A stretch of DNA of 64,000 nucleotides from the NCBI RefSeq assembly GCF_011369485.1, contig NZ_VXCA01000025.1:310001-374000 (forward strand), written 5' to 3'. Below are positions 62,552 to 64,000 of the stretch, one piece after another. Source of the DNA: Pseudomonas atagonensis. GTDB lineage: Bacteria; Pseudomonadota; Gammaproteobacteria; Pseudomonadales; Pseudomonadaceae. Made by a program: the position numbers and the translations under genes. The notes beneath the pieces were generated by a model, which was given only the letters and a program-made list of their open reading frames with translations, was not told where the DNA came from and did no database searches. Every line of letters starts with the position of its first letter. The first letter of the stretch is position 1.

Positions 62552-62580
62552 ATGACAGAAAGATGACAGTGCAGTGACGC
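62552..62580 (-). promoter_or_regulatory. Pho box upstream of pstC
   Basis: On the minus strand CTGTCAT-CTTT-CTGTCAT (62552-62569) matches both halves of the PhoB consensus exactly. A third, weaker heptamer GCGTCAC precedes it by one 11-base step (to 62580). The site lies 23 bases from the first pstC ATG. Confidence 0.85.
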
Positions 62581-62631
62581 AGCAAATCCACCGCCAGCAG
62601 GACTGGCAGAGGATCGAAAATTTGAGGTGTG

Positions 62632-62699
62632 GAAAAGGCCGGCCTGCAAGCAGATCCGGCCTTTTTCCTTGAGTCCGGCGGGGTTCACCCCGGACTCAA
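62632..62699 (-). terminator. tandem hairpins between pstS and pstC
   Basis: Just after the pstS stop, TGAGTCCGG...CCGGACTCA (62669-62699) forms one stem. A second stem of AAAAGGCCGG with CCGGCCTTTTT (62632-62667) ends in four to five U in both directions. Together they should limit read-through from pstS into pstC, as expected for a binding protein needed in excess. Confidence 0.7.
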
Positions 62700-62703
62700 T
62701 TTG

Positions 62704-63705
62704 TTACTTTTTTGCGACTTCAGCGCCGCCTTCCTGCAGCCCCAGATCAGCCAGTGCTTTTGCAGCAACCTTGGCCGGCAGTGGGATGTAGCCGTCTTTC
62801 ACTACAACTTCCTGGCCCTGTTTGGACAGAACCAGTTTCACGAACTCAGCTTCCAGCGGAGCCAGAGGCTTGTTCGGGGCTTTGTTCACGTACACGTAGA
62901 GGAAACGCGACAGTGGGTACTTGCCGTTCAGGGCGTTTTCTTCGGTGTCTTCGATGAAGTCAGTGCTGCCTTTCTTCGACAGGGCAACAGTCTTCACGCT
63001 GGCGGTCTTGTAGCCGATGCCCGAGTAACCGATGCCGTTCAGCGAGGAGCTGATCGACTGCACGACCGAAGCCGAGCCTGGTTGTTCGTTGACGTTTGGC
63101 TTGTAGTCGCCTTTGCACAGGGCTTCTTCTTTGAAGTAGCCGTAGGTGCCGGATACCGAGTTACGGCCGAACAGTTGTACTGGCTTGTTGGCCAGGTCGC
63201 CGGTCACGCCCAGGTCGCCCCAGGTTTTCACGTCGGCTTTGGCGCCGCACAGACGGGTCGACGAGAAGATCGCGTCAACCTGTTCCATGGTCAGGTGCTG
63301 GATCGGGTTGTCTTTGTGAACGAAGACAGCCAGGGCGTCCACGGCAACCGGGATGGCGGTTGGCTTGTAGCCGTATTTCTGTTCGAAGGCCGCCAGTTCG
63401 GTGTCCTTCATCTTGCGGCTCATCGGGCCCAGGTTGGAGGTGCCTTCAGTCAGCGCAGGTGGCGCAGTGGCAGAGCCAGCAGCCTGAATCTGGATGTTTA
63501 CGTTCGGGTATTCTTTTTTGTAGTTCTCAGCCCAGAGGGTCATGAGGTTGGCCAGAGTATCGGAGCCGACGCTGGACAGGTTGCCCGACACACCAGTGGT
63601 CTTGGTGTAGCTCGGGATAGCAGGGTCAACAGCGGCAACCGCGTTGGCAGTCGCAACGCCAGCAGCGACAAAAGTCATTGCCGCCATCAAACGCTTCAGT
63701 TTCAT
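62704..63705 (-). CDS. pstS: periplasmic phosphate-binding protein PstS
   Basis: This 333-residue protein has a signal peptide (LKRLMAAMTFVAAGVATANAVAA). The mature part includes the phosphate-binding segments SSVGSDTLANLMTLW, QAAGSATAPPAL and FGRNSVSGTYGYFKE. It is of the DING/PstS type found in Pseudomonas. It delivers phosphate to PstCAB. First gene of the pst group, preceded by a Pho-box-like site. Confidence 0.96.
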   Translation of the reverse strand: MKLKRLMAAMTFVAAGVATANAVAAVDPAIPSYTKTTGVSGNLSSVGSDTLANLMTLWAENYKKEYPNVNIQIQAAGSATAPPALTEGTSNLGPMSRKMKDTELAAFEQKYGYKPTAIPVAVDALAVFVHKDNPIQHLTMEQVDAIFSSTRLCGAKADVKTWGDLGVTGDLANKPVQLFGRNSVSGTYGYFKEEALCKGDYKPNVNEQPGSASVVQSISSSLNGIGYSGIGYKTASVKTVALSKKGSTDFIEDTEENALNGKYPLSRFLYVYVNKAPNKPLAPLEAEFVKLVLSKQGQEVVVKDGYIPLPAKVAAKALADLGLQEGGAEVAKK

Positions 63706-63772
63706 GCCTTACTCCTAGCAGATAGGGTGTGTTAAGTCGGGGCCAAGTATCAGCAGGCCGTGTGAACACTCT

Positions 63773-63790
63773 ATGGCTGAAATATGACAA
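63773..63790 (-). promoter_or_regulatory. Pho-box-like site upstream of pstS
   Basis: On the minus strand TTGTCAT-ATTT-CAGCCAT lies 68-85 bases before the pstS ATG. The first heptamer differs from CTGTCAT by one base, the second by two, with an AT-rich 4-base spacer. Consistent with PhoB control of pstS. Confidence 0.65.
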
Positions 63791-63841
63791 TTGGATGAAA
63801 GGCCAGCATTCGAGGTGTCACAAAAAATGAATTCCGCAGCA

Positions 63842-63879
63842 GGTTGACAAATCAAATGCAAAAGATAGGCTTGTCAACC
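63842..63879 (+). promoter_or_regulatory. inverted repeat upstream of XRE regulator
   Basis: GGTTGACAA (63842-63850) and TTGTCAACC (63871-63879) are perfect 9-bp inverted repeats with a 20-base spacer. They lie just before the ribosome site (GAGAGGAA) of the regulator gene. TTGACA in the left arm could be a -35 box. An autoregulatory operator is a reasonable reading but untested. Confidence 0.5.
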
Positions 63880-63892
63880 ACGAGAGGAACTC

Positions 63893-64000
63893 ATGATAAA
63901 CGACCGAATTCGCCGCGCCCGCCTGCAGAGAGGCCTCACCCTAGAGGGTCTGGCGGCCCAGCTTGGCGACATCACCAAACAAGCGTTAAGCAAATATGAG
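63893..64000 (+). CDS. XRE-family regulator, N-terminus only
   Basis: Only 36 residues are visible before the window ends. They form a helix-turn-helix start: IRRARLQRGLTLEGLAAQLG then ITKQALSKYE. GAGAGGAA precedes the ATG by a few bases. This type is often fused to or followed by an ImmA/IrrE-like metalloprotease, which cannot be checked here. Confidence 0.75.
   Translation, partial: MINDRIRRARLQRGLTLEGLAAQLGDITKQALSKYE

Overview
The window is a chromosomal segment of a fluorescent-group Pseudomonas. Support for this comes from the pst-phoU and phoBR genes with ubiCA, rubredoxin and an HU gene beside them, GC-rich codon use, interspersed REP-like hairpins, and a type VI secretion system (T6SS) whose gene order matches the H2 cluster of P. 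aeruginosa. No tRNA, rRNA, CRISPR array or intact insertion sequence was seen.

Layout. (1) 1-6503, minus strand: a run of small secreted proteins of unknown function, downstream of an unusual alpha/beta-hydrolase/phosphotransferase fusion and a membrane-anchored sugar-epimerase-like SDR protein. (2) 6571-12844, minus strand: an AT-richer array of exported proteins. It holds two close paralogues, two TPR-tailed proteins, two proteins with an LprI (lysozyme inhibitor-like) domain and one very small ORF. It lies directly downstream of a VgrG-linked peptidoglycan hydrolase and is best read as an expanded, partly duplicated immunity array. (3) 12858-40773, minus strand: the T6SS. In transcription order it runs tssA, tssB, tssC, tssE, PAAR protein, lysozyme-like effector, three candidate immunity or accessory proteins, tssF, tssG, tssH (clpV), a sigma-54 activator, a 46-residue lipoprotein, fha, tssJ, tssK, tssL, tssM, phosphatase, kinase, vgrG, GH19-type effector, immunity array. 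The PAAR/effector/immunity block sits inside the structural operon between tssE and tssF. No hcp gene is present, so the tube protein must be encoded elsewhere. (4) 40774-41487: an intergenic region with a possible Rsm-type small RNA on the minus strand. (5) 41488-46580, plus strand: a VgrG fused to a Tle1-type (DUF2235) phospholipase, with two exported candidate immunity proteins. (6) 46676-50626: HU, rubredoxin reductase and rubredoxin, chorismate lyase and 4-hydroxybenzoate octaprenyltransferase, and a small secreted protein. (7) 50707-63705: the phosphate regulon, with phoB-phoR on plus, a CNNM/CBS protein, an M23 peptidase, a CheY-like regulator, and phoU, pstB, pstA, pstC and pstS on minus, with Pho-box-like sites ahead of phoB, pstC and pstS. 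(8) 63893 to the end: the start of an XRE-type regulator.

How the parts fit. The T6SS carries or neighbours at least three antibacterial effector modules: a GH19-like muramidase or chitinase, an SLT-like lysozyme, and a Tle1 phospholipase. Each lies next to exported proteins that could protect the periplasm. The kinase, phosphatase and FHA protein suggest post-translational control, and the sigma-54 activator suggests transcriptional control. The right third is the conserved phosphate-sensing and uptake circuit. Functions are assigned by reading motifs, with no database search; start sites were chosen by Shine-Dalgarno spacing and signal peptides.
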